Origin: Trichomonas vaginalis G3
Lineage: Eukaryota; Parabasalia; Trichomonadida; Trichomonadidae
Length of the DNA: 64,000 nt
Assembly (NCBI RefSeq): GCF_026262505.1
Contig: NC_067206.1
Coordinates: forward strand, 33,495,896-33,559,895
Direction: 5' to 3'
The translations under genes and the position numbers were made by a program. The number at the start of each line of letters is the position of its first letter. Positions within the stretch are counted from its first letter, which is position 1. The notes under the pieces were generated by a model. That model was not told where the DNA came from and made no database searches. It saw only the letters and a list, made by a program, of their open reading frames with translations. Shown one piece after another: positions 22,212 through 29,791 of the stretch.

Positions 22212-22848
22212 AGTTAGTATACATAACTTGGGTACGGCGGCACTGCGTTCCACCTTACCCAACTTAACCTTAAATATTTACAAAACCATCTGACACATAA
22301 ATGACTTCACTAATGACTTCACTAACGACTTCACTAATGAAAAATAAACGTTCTCACTAACGTTCCCACTAATGTTCTCATTTACAAAAGTATTGCAGCG
22401 CTTCCCATTGCTGTGCTTCACACAATAGTTCATATTCTTCAGTATCGCTGCTGTCACTCCAATCGTCAGAGTCAAAGTCACTGTCAAAATAAATGTTAGT
22501 AAGTTTTGACAAAGCTAATGAAACACGCTTACCGTTTGTATCTATTGCTTTTATATATCTCCCATTATGTTTGTTGTCATAAACGCTCAAACTAACTTTA
22601 CCCTTTCTCCCTCGTATCTGATAGAATGTATTTTCACGAGGAACGAAGAACAAATTCTTGAACTCATGACCGTTGTAGTTTGTTATCTCAATAGTTTTCG
22701 TCATTTATATAAAAATAAACTTAAAAATAAAATAAAAAATAAATGATCTCACCACCCTCACACGTATGAAAACATAGCACAAAAATAAATTTAGGTGAAG
22801 TGGTGAGATCTCACCTCTTTTTTCACCCTGTTGAATTCATTGCTTTAT
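22212..22848. repeat. Maverick B left terminal inverted repeat, 637 bp
   Basis: Mirror of 43715-44363. By eye the arms match apart from one extra 12-base unit (GAAAAAAGAGGT) on the right. The arm contains three close copies of a CACTAATGACTT motif (22308-22340), the whole 108-aa gene and one AGATCT palindrome (22797-22832). Confidence 0.95.
22378..22704 (-). CDS. 108-aa protein encoded inside the TIR, left copy
   Basis: Complete frame from the ATG at 22704. It is identical in protein sequence to the right copy at 43871-44197. The N-terminal ~75 residues are a small basic, beta-rich domain (YQIRGRKGKVSLSVYDN, GRYIKAIDTNGKRVSLALSK). This weakly resembles the pattern of short NUMOD/HNH-associated beta domains, but no nuclease residues are visible. 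It is followed by an acidic Asp/Ser stretch (SDFDSDDWSDSSDTEE) and a short tail. Being placed in the TIR gives the element two copies, transcribed towards each end. Function unknown. TTTTTATATAAATG-type bases precede the start. Confidence 0.75.
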   Translation of the reverse strand: MTKTIEITNYNGHEFKNLFFVPRENTFYQIRGRKGKVSLSVYDNKHNGRYIKAIDTNGKRVSLALSKLTNIYFDSDFDSDDWSDSSDTEEYELLCEAQQWEALQYFCK

Positions 22849-23364
22849 AACTCTCTTCCTTGGTTTCTTTTTAGTTGCTTTCTTCACGTCTGTCTCCAAC
22901 TTGACTGTCTTTCTTCTTCGTCCGTAATGATACCAGTTACTTCCACCAGTCAATGGGTCAAATGGTCTTTCGTAAGGGTTTCCATACATTCCATAAGGTC
23001 CGTATGGAAGAACTACTAGTGGAGAAGAAACATTTTCTTTAGTTCCATCGACTCTATTTAAATGCATTGTTTTACCTTTCATCTGGTCATTAAAGTCTTT
23101 TGCGTGTTTTGCAAACTCATCGTCCTTTCCTAAAGCATTTTCTGACTCAGTCGCAACCAAATTGGATGCTTTATTTATGAGCCCTATTTTATTTAATCTT
23201 AACTTCTTTGCAACCCAGCCTCCAATCTTCCCTTTATTTGCATCTAATGTCTTCGAAACCCTTCCTCCACTCATTTTATTTACTGCGTCATAAGCTCCAA
23301 GTGCTTTTGCTCCAAATGCTAATGCTTTTGTTCCCATTGCGCCTAAAGCTGCCCAAGCTACCAT
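22837..23364 (-). CDS. Basic protein with a hydrophobic/amphipathic N-terminus, 175 aa
   Basis: Starts at the ATG at 23364, adjacent to the stop of the upstream gene. Residues 1-30 are Ala/Gly/Met-rich and probably membrane-active or amphipathic. The centre is helical. A PYGPYGMYGNPYERP segment precedes a basic tail with YGRRRKT and KKATKKKPRKRV. The composition recalls small virion proteins of adenoviruses and Polintons that contact membrane or DNA, but I cannot assign a family. It is the last gene of a tight minus-strand cluster (24470 to 22837) that also encodes a minor-capsid candidate. Its stop codon lies inside the left TIR. Confidence 0.65.
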   Translation of the reverse strand: MVAWAALGAMGTKALAFGAKALGAYDAVNKMSGGRVSKTLDANKGKIGGWVAKKLRLNKIGLINKASNLVATESENALGKDDEFAKHAKDFNDQMKGKTMHLNRVDGTKENVSSPLVVLPYGPYGMYGNPYERPFDPLTGGSNWYHYGRRRKTVKLETDVKKATKKKPRKRVIKQ

Positions 23365-23589
23365 TTACACCATATTAAAATCATCTCTCTTCAATATTAT
23401 CTCATAAAAGTTCTCGTTACTGGAGAAAGTCAATGAAACATAAGCGTTCTCACGGGCTTCGCCCTCACCGCTTTGCGGTCTATCTAACTTCTTTCTTATC
23501 TCATCTATTCTCAATAAAATATCTGAACAATTGCTAACATCTTCTACAACAGTTATTTCATCATGAATGACCTTCAAGAACAAGCTCAT
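23365..23589 (-). CDS. Small protein, 74 aa, containing an in-frame palindromic insert
   Basis: ATG at 23589 directly follows the stop of the gene at 23590, and its stop abuts the ATG at 23364, so the frame is supported by gene packing. The protein is unrecognised. The segment RPQSGEGEARENA (~residues 37-49) is encoded by a GC-rich pair of hairpins (23451-23479) that recurs in other genes here, suggesting an inserted palindromic element that keeps the frame. Confidence 0.6.
   Translation of the reverse strand: MSLFLKVIHDEITVVEDVSNCSDILLRIDEIRKKLDRPQSGEGEARENAYVSLTFSSNENFYEIILKRDDFNMV
23451..23479. repeat. Paired GC-rich hairpin element inside a coding frame
   Basis: GGGCTTCGCCC (23454-23464) and ACCGCTTTGCGGT (23467-23479). 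On the minus strand it reads CCGCAAAGCGG, TGAG, GGCGAAGCC, TG, the same plan as at 35957, 39680 and 26414. Confidence 0.6.
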
Positions 23590-24470
23590 TTAATATGCAA
23601 TTAAAATCATCTCAATAATGAGTCCATCCTTTCCATCTTTAGGTAGCACAACATCTTTCATTGAAGAAGGTTCGACAAGTCTTATGTTAAACTTACTGAC
23701 AAAGTTTGTTATACTATAATGCTTCGGTGGCGAATACATGTAGTTTGAAAGACATAATATAGATTCTTCAGCAAATTCACTTATACTGGATTTTATAACA
23801 ATGTTCTCACGAGACCAAACGCCACCAATTGACAATCTTGTAAGCAATCCTGCTGACCTTCAACTGTAAACGTCGATGGTAACATTCCACGAAGGTCATC
23901 TATTGACATCTTTGAGTCACTGAATTTAAATATTTTCTTAAAGCAATCGTCATTATCTAACCATGCAATAGCTTTGAAGTTTTCATTCGAATATACATCT
24001 GCTTCATTAAATGTAAAACCTGACTTCTTTGCAGAGATGACTTTAAAATCTATTGAGTTTGTTTCAAAATTATATGCTATGGTAACTTCTGAAGGTAATG
24101 GATGCCCTTCCGCAGTCAGTTGTTCTCTCACTACCGTTTGAAGCTTTGTGTTAAAAACTTTCATGTCATCTCCTGTGTCTAGGTTCACATACACAGCAAC
24201 AGGGAAACTATCTTGCTTCTTTGTTTCATCATTATATCTCAAAACATTAAAGTTCTTCAATAATATTGTTCTTCCTGCTGGAATACTTCGAACCTGTCTG
24301 ATTTCAATAGCTTTCTCACCTCCTACATACTCTACCCAGTGTCTTGGATATTCATAAGTATACTGACTTTCTTGAATTTTGGTTGGTTTCATCATAACAT
24401 GTTCATAGTATATCTTTATACTCTTGTCAGTTAGACTCGGTGCTATGTTCTGAATATTTCTGACTTGCAT
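23590..24470 (-). pseudogene. Minor-capsid candidate, one frameshift
   Basis: The first frame starts at the ATG at 24470 and ends at 23793. The continuation is in another frame (about 23847 to 23590), with the break around 23800-23850. The combined length is about 290 residues. The segment HWVEYVGGEKAIEIRQVR resembles DWIVNINEEKYIGITSMY in the minus-strand gene at 40571-39715, suggesting two paralogues. Beta-rich sequence and clustering with the packaging ATPase fit a capsid-shell or penton-type protein, but the assignment is inferred. The start is divergent to the ATPase gene with a 16-bp spacer. Confidence 0.6.
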
Positions 24471-24486
24471 TTTTAATGGAGATAAA
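24471..24486. promoter_or_regulatory. 16-bp divergent promoter spacer
   Basis: The spacer TTTTAATGGAGATAAA separates two start codons on opposite strands. On the minus strand it reads TTTATCTCCATTAAAA, a match to the T-rich TTTAT(C/T)(C/T) element before other genes of these elements. Confidence 0.55.
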
Positions 24487-25374
24487 ATGAAGCATTTAAT
24501 ACATGATGTAGATGAAGACATGAATGAAACTACAGACAAACTTAACTCTTCTCTTATTCTTCCTTTCAGCAAAGATTATGAATTCTGTTCAAATGGTGTG
24601 TATTTCTATTGTGGAAAGATGGGTTCAGGTAAGACATTTAATCTCATTCGTCATATACTCATAACAGAACGTTTAGGAAATGACTCATATTATGACCAAA
24701 TCATTATATCAGCAACTTCAGACTCTATGGACTCAACAGCGAAAACATTTATGTCAAAAGTTCAAGCCTCTGTCGTTAAAGTTCCAGACAGTGAACTCAT
24801 TGAATTTCTTCAACGTTACATTCGACGTAAGAGGAAATATTATGCCATCGTTGAATTTATACAGTCAGGAATGCAAAAGACTTCTGAGGAGATGGAAAGA
24901 ATTATTGACAAACACCACTTACGTCAGTACTCAGGAGTTTACGATATGAAACGACTGACAAACTACATTCTGTCAAAACTTTCAAAATACCCCTTCAAAA
25001 AATATCCTTCAAACACTCTGCTCGTTTGTGACGACTTCGCCGGAAAAGGTTTAGTGTCAAAACCAGACTCACCATTAGCTAACATCATAACTAAAGTCAG
25101 ACATTACCATTTAACTGTAGCAATACTTATGCAAACATGGAGGTTTTTAGCTTTAAACATAAAACGTCTCATAACTGACTTCATTATCTTTCAAGGTTTC
25201 TCACGCTATGATATTGAACTCATTTGGAAACAGTCAGGTATAACATTACCTTTTGAAGAAATTTGGGAAGCATATAAGTCTCTCATCTCTCCTCGTTCAT
25301 ACCTTGAGATTCATATCATGACTAATACCATTAAAGTCAAAAATATTCCATGGAAACGACCAACATTGTTTTAA
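24487..25374 (+). CDS. Genome-packaging ATPase (FtsK/HerA superfamily, A32-like)
   Basis: 295 residues, intact. Walker A GKMGSGKT lies at residues ~43-50 and the Walker B strand TLLVCDDFAGKG at ~178-189, followed by a conserved helical segment (KVRHYHLTVAILMQTW) with the sensor Gln, as in ATPases that drive DNA into capsids of Polintons, virophages and poxviruses. The size agrees with Polinton ATPases. It overlaps the convergent gene at 25371 by four bases and shares its 16-bp promoter spacer with a minor-capsid candidate. The degenerate homologue in element C begins at 63330. Confidence 0.9.
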   Translation: MKHLIHDVDEDMNETTDKLNSSLILPFSKDYEFCSNGVYFYCGKMGSGKTFNLIRHILITERLGNDSYYDQIIISATSDSMDSTAKTFMSKVQASVVKVPDSELIEFLQRYIRRKRKYYAIVEFIQSGMQKTSEEMERIIDKHHLRQYSGVYDMKRLTNYILSKLSKYPFKKYPSNTLLVCDDFAGKGLVSKPDSPLANIITKVRHYHLTVAILMQTWRFLALNIKRLITDFIIFQGFSRYDIELIWKQSGITLPFEEIWEAYKSLISPRSYLEIHIMTNTIKVKNIPWKRPTLF

Positions 25375-25772
25375 AGTTTAACCTTCAATTGACTGATGGT
25401 AAACAAATTCCATGCATCTCTGTCGCCATTTCTGTTAATATTTTTGCTGTCATTCATATCATCCACTTCCCCATCCGTTAGCTTTTGAGGATATGCGTTA
25501 GAATAGCTGTTCTTAAATGAAGGCTTTTCACCTTTGAGAGCATAAACTCTATAACTTTCTGCATACTTTATGTTTGAACCTCCTGAGCCATCATTGACAT
25601 AAATTTTTATAGGCTTCCACCCTTTGTTCATGTTCCTGCTTCTTCCCTTAGCTCTTTTGTTCAGTAGTTCTACATCTTTATACACAGCACCTGTCTAAGT
25701 GAATTCAACAATATTTTCATTCGTTAGCTTTACATTCAAACCCTTGTCGAGTATATTGTTCATTTCATACAT
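25371..25772 (-). pseudogene. Small unrecognised protein with an in-frame stop
   Basis: Reading from the ATG at 25772 (or 25763) the frame meets a TAG at 25697-25695 after ~25 codons. The same frame then continues open to 25371 for about another 108 codons. The rest is basic and Gly/Asn-rich (GWKPIKIYVNDGSGGSN) without a recognisable motif. Either the TAG is a nonsense mutation, or a downstream start is used, though no ATG is close. It is divergent to 25798 with a 25-bp spacer and convergent with the ATPase gene. Confidence 0.5.
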
Positions 25773-25797
25773 ATAAAAGGTTTTTATTCTATATGAA
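25773..25797. promoter_or_regulatory. 25-bp divergent promoter spacer
   Basis: Contains TTTTTATTCTATATGAA directly before the ATG at 25798, matching the common pre-ATG element. Confidence 0.55.
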
Positions 25798-26412
25798 ATG
25801 AGAAGCAAATCCATCTTAGCTGGTGCCGTTAATGTTCCAATTGAACCAACATCAAATGTTGACTCACGAACGACAAACAATATTGTCATAAAGAACTATA
25901 GTTCAGAGTGTTTGAAAGAAAAAGAACCAGAACTGAAATCCGTGAATTTAAACTCAGCTTCAAACGCTAACGCTACATCAGATGTTAAGTTAGAGTATCC
26001 ACCACTGGACCAAATTCTTTCAAGAGAAGCCAACGACAACCCTTACACAAATGTTCAAACAAATCCTTCAGATAACGTAGACCATTACCTTCTTCAGTTA
26101 TACCAAACAATTTTACTCAAAGACGATAAGAAGCTTTTGACAAATCTTATAAGCAAGAACCAAATAATTCTAACAAAGGAGGACCTTGAAAATGTTATCT
26201 CACGAATAACAGGGAAACAATGTGTCATTGACTATCTCGACCCTGAAATCGAATGCTGTGGTCAAACTCCACTATTCATGAAAATAGGTAACATCCGCAT
26301 CATTGAAACACCAGGAACTACAGGAGTTGAGTTTAAGTATAAATATTCGAACGAGTATACAAAACTATCTACTTACTATAAGCTTTGTTTGAAATATGTT
26401 TTAGTAAATTAA
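25798..26412 (+). CDS. Conserved accessory protein with a CCG motif, 204 aa
   Basis: Intact. The N-terminal half is polar and Asn/Ser-rich and probably disordered. The C-terminal half is conserved with the element C protein at 59695-60276: both have a helical segment followed by a D-x-E/D-I-x-C-C-G motif and a final beta-rich part with an FKYKYS / LKYSF core. That two diverged elements keep it next to the penton candidate suggests a virion or assembly role. I do not recognise a described family. Confidence 0.7.
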   Translation: MRSKSILAGAVNVPIEPTSNVDSRTTNNIVIKNYSSECLKEKEPELKSVNLNSASNANATSDVKLEYPPLDQILSREANDNPYTNVQTNPSDNVDHYLLQLYQTILLKDDKKLLTNLISKNQIILTKEDLENVISRITGKQCVIDYLDPEIECCGQTPLFMKIGNIRIIETPGTTGVEFKYKYSNEYTKLSTYYKLCLKYVLVN

Positions 26413-26413
26413 A

Positions 26414-26454
26414 GCAGTCAGGACCTTCGGTCTTGGCGCTTTGTGCCGTCAGTC
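26414..26454. terminator. Paired GC-rich hairpins between convergent genes
   Basis: GACCTTCGGTC (26422-26432) and GGCGCTTTGTGCC (26435-26447), followed by an A-rich run, fill the short gap between the stops of the genes at 25798-26412 and 26706-26464. The site is right for a two-way transcript-end signal, as palindromes are in giant viruses; inferred. Confidence 0.5.
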
Positions 26455-26463
26455 AAAAAAATT

Positions 26464-26706
26464 TCAAGTTAGCAATTTGTAATATCTATCCAAAACTTCT
26501 TCAACAGTATCGAACTCATCTTCATAATGCAAACCTAATCTTATTGACTTGGTGCAGTTTTCACTAACACAATATTTTTCTGTTCTCTTGACTGACATAA
26601 CTAACTCATTTGTTTCATCAAACAGCAACAACCAAAGTTCATGACCTAATACATAACATTCATACTTTATATTTTTAGCTCTGAGTTCTCTTGTAAGCTG
26701 TTGCAT
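26464..26706 (-). CDS. Small protein, 80 aa
   Basis: ATG at 26706, inside the last 40 bases of the penton-candidate gene on the same strand. It probably corresponds in position to the small gene divergent to the CCG-motif gene in elements A and C, with weak similarity (YECYVLGHELWLLLFDE versus DRIVLYTNNGKCYRIA). Unrecognised, mildly acidic at the C-terminus. Confidence 0.5.
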   Translation of the reverse strand: MQQLTRELRAKNIKYECYVLGHELWLLLFDETNELVMSVKRTEKYCVSENCTKSIRLGLHYEDEFDTVEEVLDRYYKLLT

Positions 26707-27443
26707 TTAATATTTTCTAAAAAGTCAACTTCAACAGTCATTCGCACTGGTGCCTTCAGTTCTACAGGCTCTCCTTGAAAGTCAACAAGTCTGAATTGCA
26801 TGTCTTTCAAATTATGAGGACTAATGCGAACCCATTTACCTAAATGAGTTGCTATGACAGGAACGTTTGGAATGAACATTGAATTGACTGCATAACAGAA
26901 AGACTTATATTCTACTGAACCTTTACTATTAACTCCTGAAATACCTGTGACATTAGCTATTTTAGACTCAATGTACAAACAATTACCATAACATACGTAT
27001 GGAACAGATTTCATCTCAATCGTTTTGTCAACACTTTTCAAAGGAAATGTCATATGGTATGCACCCAAAAGAAGTTGTACTCTATGACTCATTCGTGTTA
27101 TCTTAAACTCCTTCGCATAACTGAACTTCAAAACTCCTGCAATAAGTTTAACATTCATTAAGTTTTCTTCGTTATCCTTGTTTATTGTAGTATTTATGAG
27201 AGCATTTAACACTCCAGCTAATGTTTCCATCTTATATTCTACATTATTGTGAAATCTTATTTCGTGCTTCTTTCCATCTATTTCAAACTCCATGAAATCT
27301 GTTTCGTCAGTTATAACGAATGAAGCAATAGTATTAAAGTCAACAACTCTGAAAGCAAGCGCTTCATTCTGAAGACCTAAGTTTGTTTGTAGCTTTACTG
27401 TCCCGTATTCGTTTGGGTCTGTACTTTGCAAATAGAACAACAT
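26667..27443 (-). CDS. Penton-like (single jelly-roll) minor capsid candidate, 258 aa
   Basis: Intact frame from the ATG at 27443. The sequence is beta-rich throughout. The C-terminal segment DMQFRLVDFQGEPVELKAP followed by VRMTVEVDF has the shape of a motif common at the C-terminus of Polinton-type structural proteins (strand, Asp, x-x-Gly, hydrophobic, strand). The homologue in element C is 60281-61101. Divergent to the fibre gene with a 17-bp spacer, which fits co-expression of penton and fibre. The penton assignment is inferred from size, composition and context. Confidence 0.6.
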   Translation of the reverse strand: MLFYLQSTDPNEYGTVKLQTNLGLQNEALAFRVVDFNTIASFVITDETDFMEFEIDGKKHEIRFHNNVEYKMETLAGVLNALINTTINKDNEENLMNVKLIAGVLKFSYAKEFKITRMSHRVQLLLGAYHMTFPLKSVDKTIEMKSVPYVCYGNCLYIESKIANVTGISGVNSKGSVEYKSFCYAVNSMFIPNVPVIATHLGKWVRISPHNLKDMQFRLVDFQGEPVELKAPVRMTVEVDFLENIKCNSLQENSELKI

Positions 27444-27460
27444 TTTATTCTCATTAAAAT
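27444..27460. promoter_or_regulatory. 17-bp divergent promoter between penton candidate and fibre genes
   Basis: Spacer TTATTCTCATTAAAAT contains TTATTCT, like the element before 59695, and a TCATT that could serve as an initiator. Confidence 0.5.
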
Positions 27461-29731
27461 ATGACTATTGCTGCATATGCGTATGAAACAAATGAAGCAA
27501 GAAGAGCACATGAACTAGTAAACGAAAACTCAACTTTAACCATTGAAGGCAATGATTTAGTCATTGACGATGGAAAAACTAAAAAAGTCATTGATTTCGA
27601 TACTTTTAACACTTATGACCCATTCATTACAATAAGTAAAGTTCCTATTATAAATGATGGAACGGTGCAATATATAAATTCTACAGTAGATGCCTCATTA
27701 GTGAAAGTACTGAATGTTCTCATTGAATTGTTAAAGAGCTTTCGATTTGACGACAACATTAAATGCCTAAAGAATTTAGTCATGAATGAGAAACAAATTC
27801 TCGGCGTTGCTGGTAGCAGTAATGATGTACACCTTATGACATTAGAATATTATAACGAACATAAAGATGAACTGAAAGGAGAGAAGGGTGACACCGGACC
27901 TCAAGGACCACAAGGAATACAAGGAATACAAGGAATACAAGGACCTCAAGGCGAAAACGGTTTGGATGGAAAGGATGGAAAGGATGGAAAAACTGCTAAA
28001 TCATGGATATGGGACCTTATAAATACTGGTTTAACAGCTGCTTCATATGGAGTTCTTCAATACCAAATCGGAAAGATATGGGCGGTACTTGGTGAAGAAG
28101 TTTTAAATGACGTTAAAAATGCTTTGAACTTCATTTCAAATGGTTCGGATACTATTAAAACTTTATCTGGTTGGATGCAAGAAACAAGGAGTCAAATAGA
28201 TACTGTAAGACGTATAGCAAACAATGCACGTACGGGATTGGATACTTTACGAGAAGCACAAAATACACTAAAGGAAGCAAATGATATTCTTGGCTCAGTA
28301 TCAGACATGCATGAAGATTGGCTTAAAGGTATTGACAAATCTTTAAAAAATCACAGTCAGTCTATTGCTGACTACAAGAAAAGTATAGATTTTTTACATA
28401 GTGCTATGGACGTACATGATGGAAGCATAAGGAACTTACTTAATGCTAACAATAACTTACCAGGAACTATTAAAGCATTTATAAAGTCCTTTGTAAAACC
28501 CGGTGCTCTAACATTTAGGTCTTTGAGAGCAAGAGCATTGAAGTCAAGAGATGCAGAAACTCCAGAAGAACCACCAAAACCAACAGCTAATGAAATATTG
28601 TTCGAATATTTTCCAAGGTACTCTGTTCTCATTGCATACATTCAAGAAATACTTAAGAAAGCAGACTTGACTTTAGGAGATGATGAAAGTTCTGTATATC
28701 TTTCGTTCCAGTTTCAAATAGCAGAACTTTTGAGACAGATATGCTTAATGTATGACAACATCTCTGATTTCACAAGATATGATGACGACCATGACCCCGA
28801 ACACGGTGAAGAAGAAGTTTTACAAACATCCATTAAGACAGGAAAGGTTTTAACTCAAAGTCTCATTATTGACACCAAAGATGGCGAAGTGGACGTTCTT
28901 CAAGAGCTGAAGAAAAATACTTCTTCGGGAGGTGGTGGTAGGCATGAACTTGAAATAAATGAGATAGAAGAGAAATTAGCCGAAAAAGCAGATAAAGAAC
29001 ATAAACACAATATCTCCGATATAAATGAACTTCAAGCTACATTAAATAGTAAAGCCGACAAGAACCATACACATAAATCCTTCGCTACTGTTAGAGCAGA
29101 CGACATAATATTGAACTTTGACCTTGGTTCAAGTGCACCTTTAGAGAATCCGAGTACAAGCGTAAAAGATACTCTTAACAATTTAGATAAGAGTTGCAGG
29201 AATATCGAAGATCATGCCAGAAACTTTGAAGCATATGAACTACCAACAATGTTAGACAAGAAAGCAGACAAAACAGAGCTTCAAACATTAAAGACTCAGA
29301 TTCTTGAAACATTATATCCTATAGGCTCTATTTATACGTCAATGAACTCAACAAATCCAGCAACAGTTTTAGGTTTTGGTACATGGCAGCAGATTGTAGA
29401 CAAATTCTTATACTGTGCTAACTCTTCAAAGCAAACAGGAGGTTCGAAGAAAATTACTGAAGCAAACCTTCCACCGCACACTCATACAGGAACTACAAAC
29501 TTTTCTGGCGACCATAGCCACTCATTAAGAGACCATCCATTATACAACTCAGAGTATGAAGCTGGCAATGATGTTTTATCTCCATCTTATAACAATTCAG
29601 CAAAAAAGACTTTTCGACCAACTGAACCAGGAGGAAATCATTCACACACTTTCACAACAAATCCAACAGGCTCGGGTGCAGATTATATGCCACCATTTGT
29701 GACTGTATTTGCATGGTACCGCGTTCAATGA
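27461..29731 (+). CDS. Fibre protein: collagen-like repeats plus phage-tail-type head domain
   Basis: 756 residues, intact. Residues ~1-135 form an N-terminal domain. About 13 G-x-y triplets follow (~139-178, GEKGDTGPQGPQGIQG and on), then a long helical and coiled-coil shaft, then two repeats of the type AEKADKEHKHNISDIN / NSKADKNHTHKSF (~505-545), typical of phage fibres. The C-terminal ~135 residues match the phage tail-collar/baseplate type: YPIGSIYTSMNSTNPATVLG, GTWQQI, repeated His pairs (PHTHTG, DHSHS, NHSHTF) that bind metal in phage short fibres, and a final YMPPFVTVFAWYRV. The likely role is a trimeric host-attachment fibre on the capsid. Such a head in a eukaryotic Maverick implies acquisition from a phage or convergent exchange. 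Confidence 0.85.
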   Translation: MTIAAYAYETNEARRAHELVNENSTLTIEGNDLVIDDGKTKKVIDFDTFNTYDPFITISKVPIINDGTVQYINSTVDASLVKVLNVLIELLKSFRFDDNIKCLKNLVMNEKQILGVAGSSNDVHLMTLEYYNEHKDELKGEKGDTGPQGPQGIQGIQGIQGPQGENGLDGKDGKDGKTAKSWIWDLINTGLTAASYGVLQYQIGKIWAVLGEEVLNDVKNALNFISNGSDTIKTLSGWMQETRSQIDTVRRIANNARTGLDTLREAQNTLKEANDILGSVSDMHEDWLKGIDKSLKNHSQSIADYKKSIDFLHSAMDVHDGSIRNLLNANNNLPGTIKAFIKSFVKPGALTFRSLRARALKSRDAETPEEPPKPTANEILFEYFPRYSVLIAYIQEILKKADLTLGDDESSVYLSFQFQIAELLRQICLMYDNISDFTRYDDDHDPEHGEEEVLQTSIKTGKVLTQSLIIDTKDGEVDVLQELKKNTSSGGGGRHELEINEIEEKLAEKADKEHKHNISDINELQATLNSKADKNHTHKSFATVRADDIILNFDLGSSAPLENPSTSVKDTLNNLDKSCRNIEDHARNFEAYELPTMLDKKADKTELQTLKTQILETLYPIGSIYTSMNSTNPATVLGFGTWQQIVDKFLYCANSSKQTGGSKKITEANLPPHTHTGTTNFSGDHSHSLRDHPLYNSEYEAGNDVLSPSYNNSAKKTFRPTEPGGNHSHTFTTNPTGSGADYMPPFVTVFAWYRVQ

Positions 29732-29757
29732 ACGCGCTTGAGCCTGCTTTGCGGGCT
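29721..29757. terminator. GC-rich hairpins at the end of the fibre gene
   Basis: GCGTTCAATGAACGC spans the stop codon, and AGCCTGCTTTGCGGGCT follows at once. This fits an end-of-transcript structure before the integrase gene. Confidence 0.45.
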
Positions 29758-29791
29758 TACCGTCTTGAATAAAATCTTTAACTTTACATAA

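Noticed and set aside
25371-25772. Readthrough or selenocysteine-like use of the in-frame TAG
   Set aside because: No supporting signal, and TAG is a normal stop elsewhere; a nonsense mutation is simpler.
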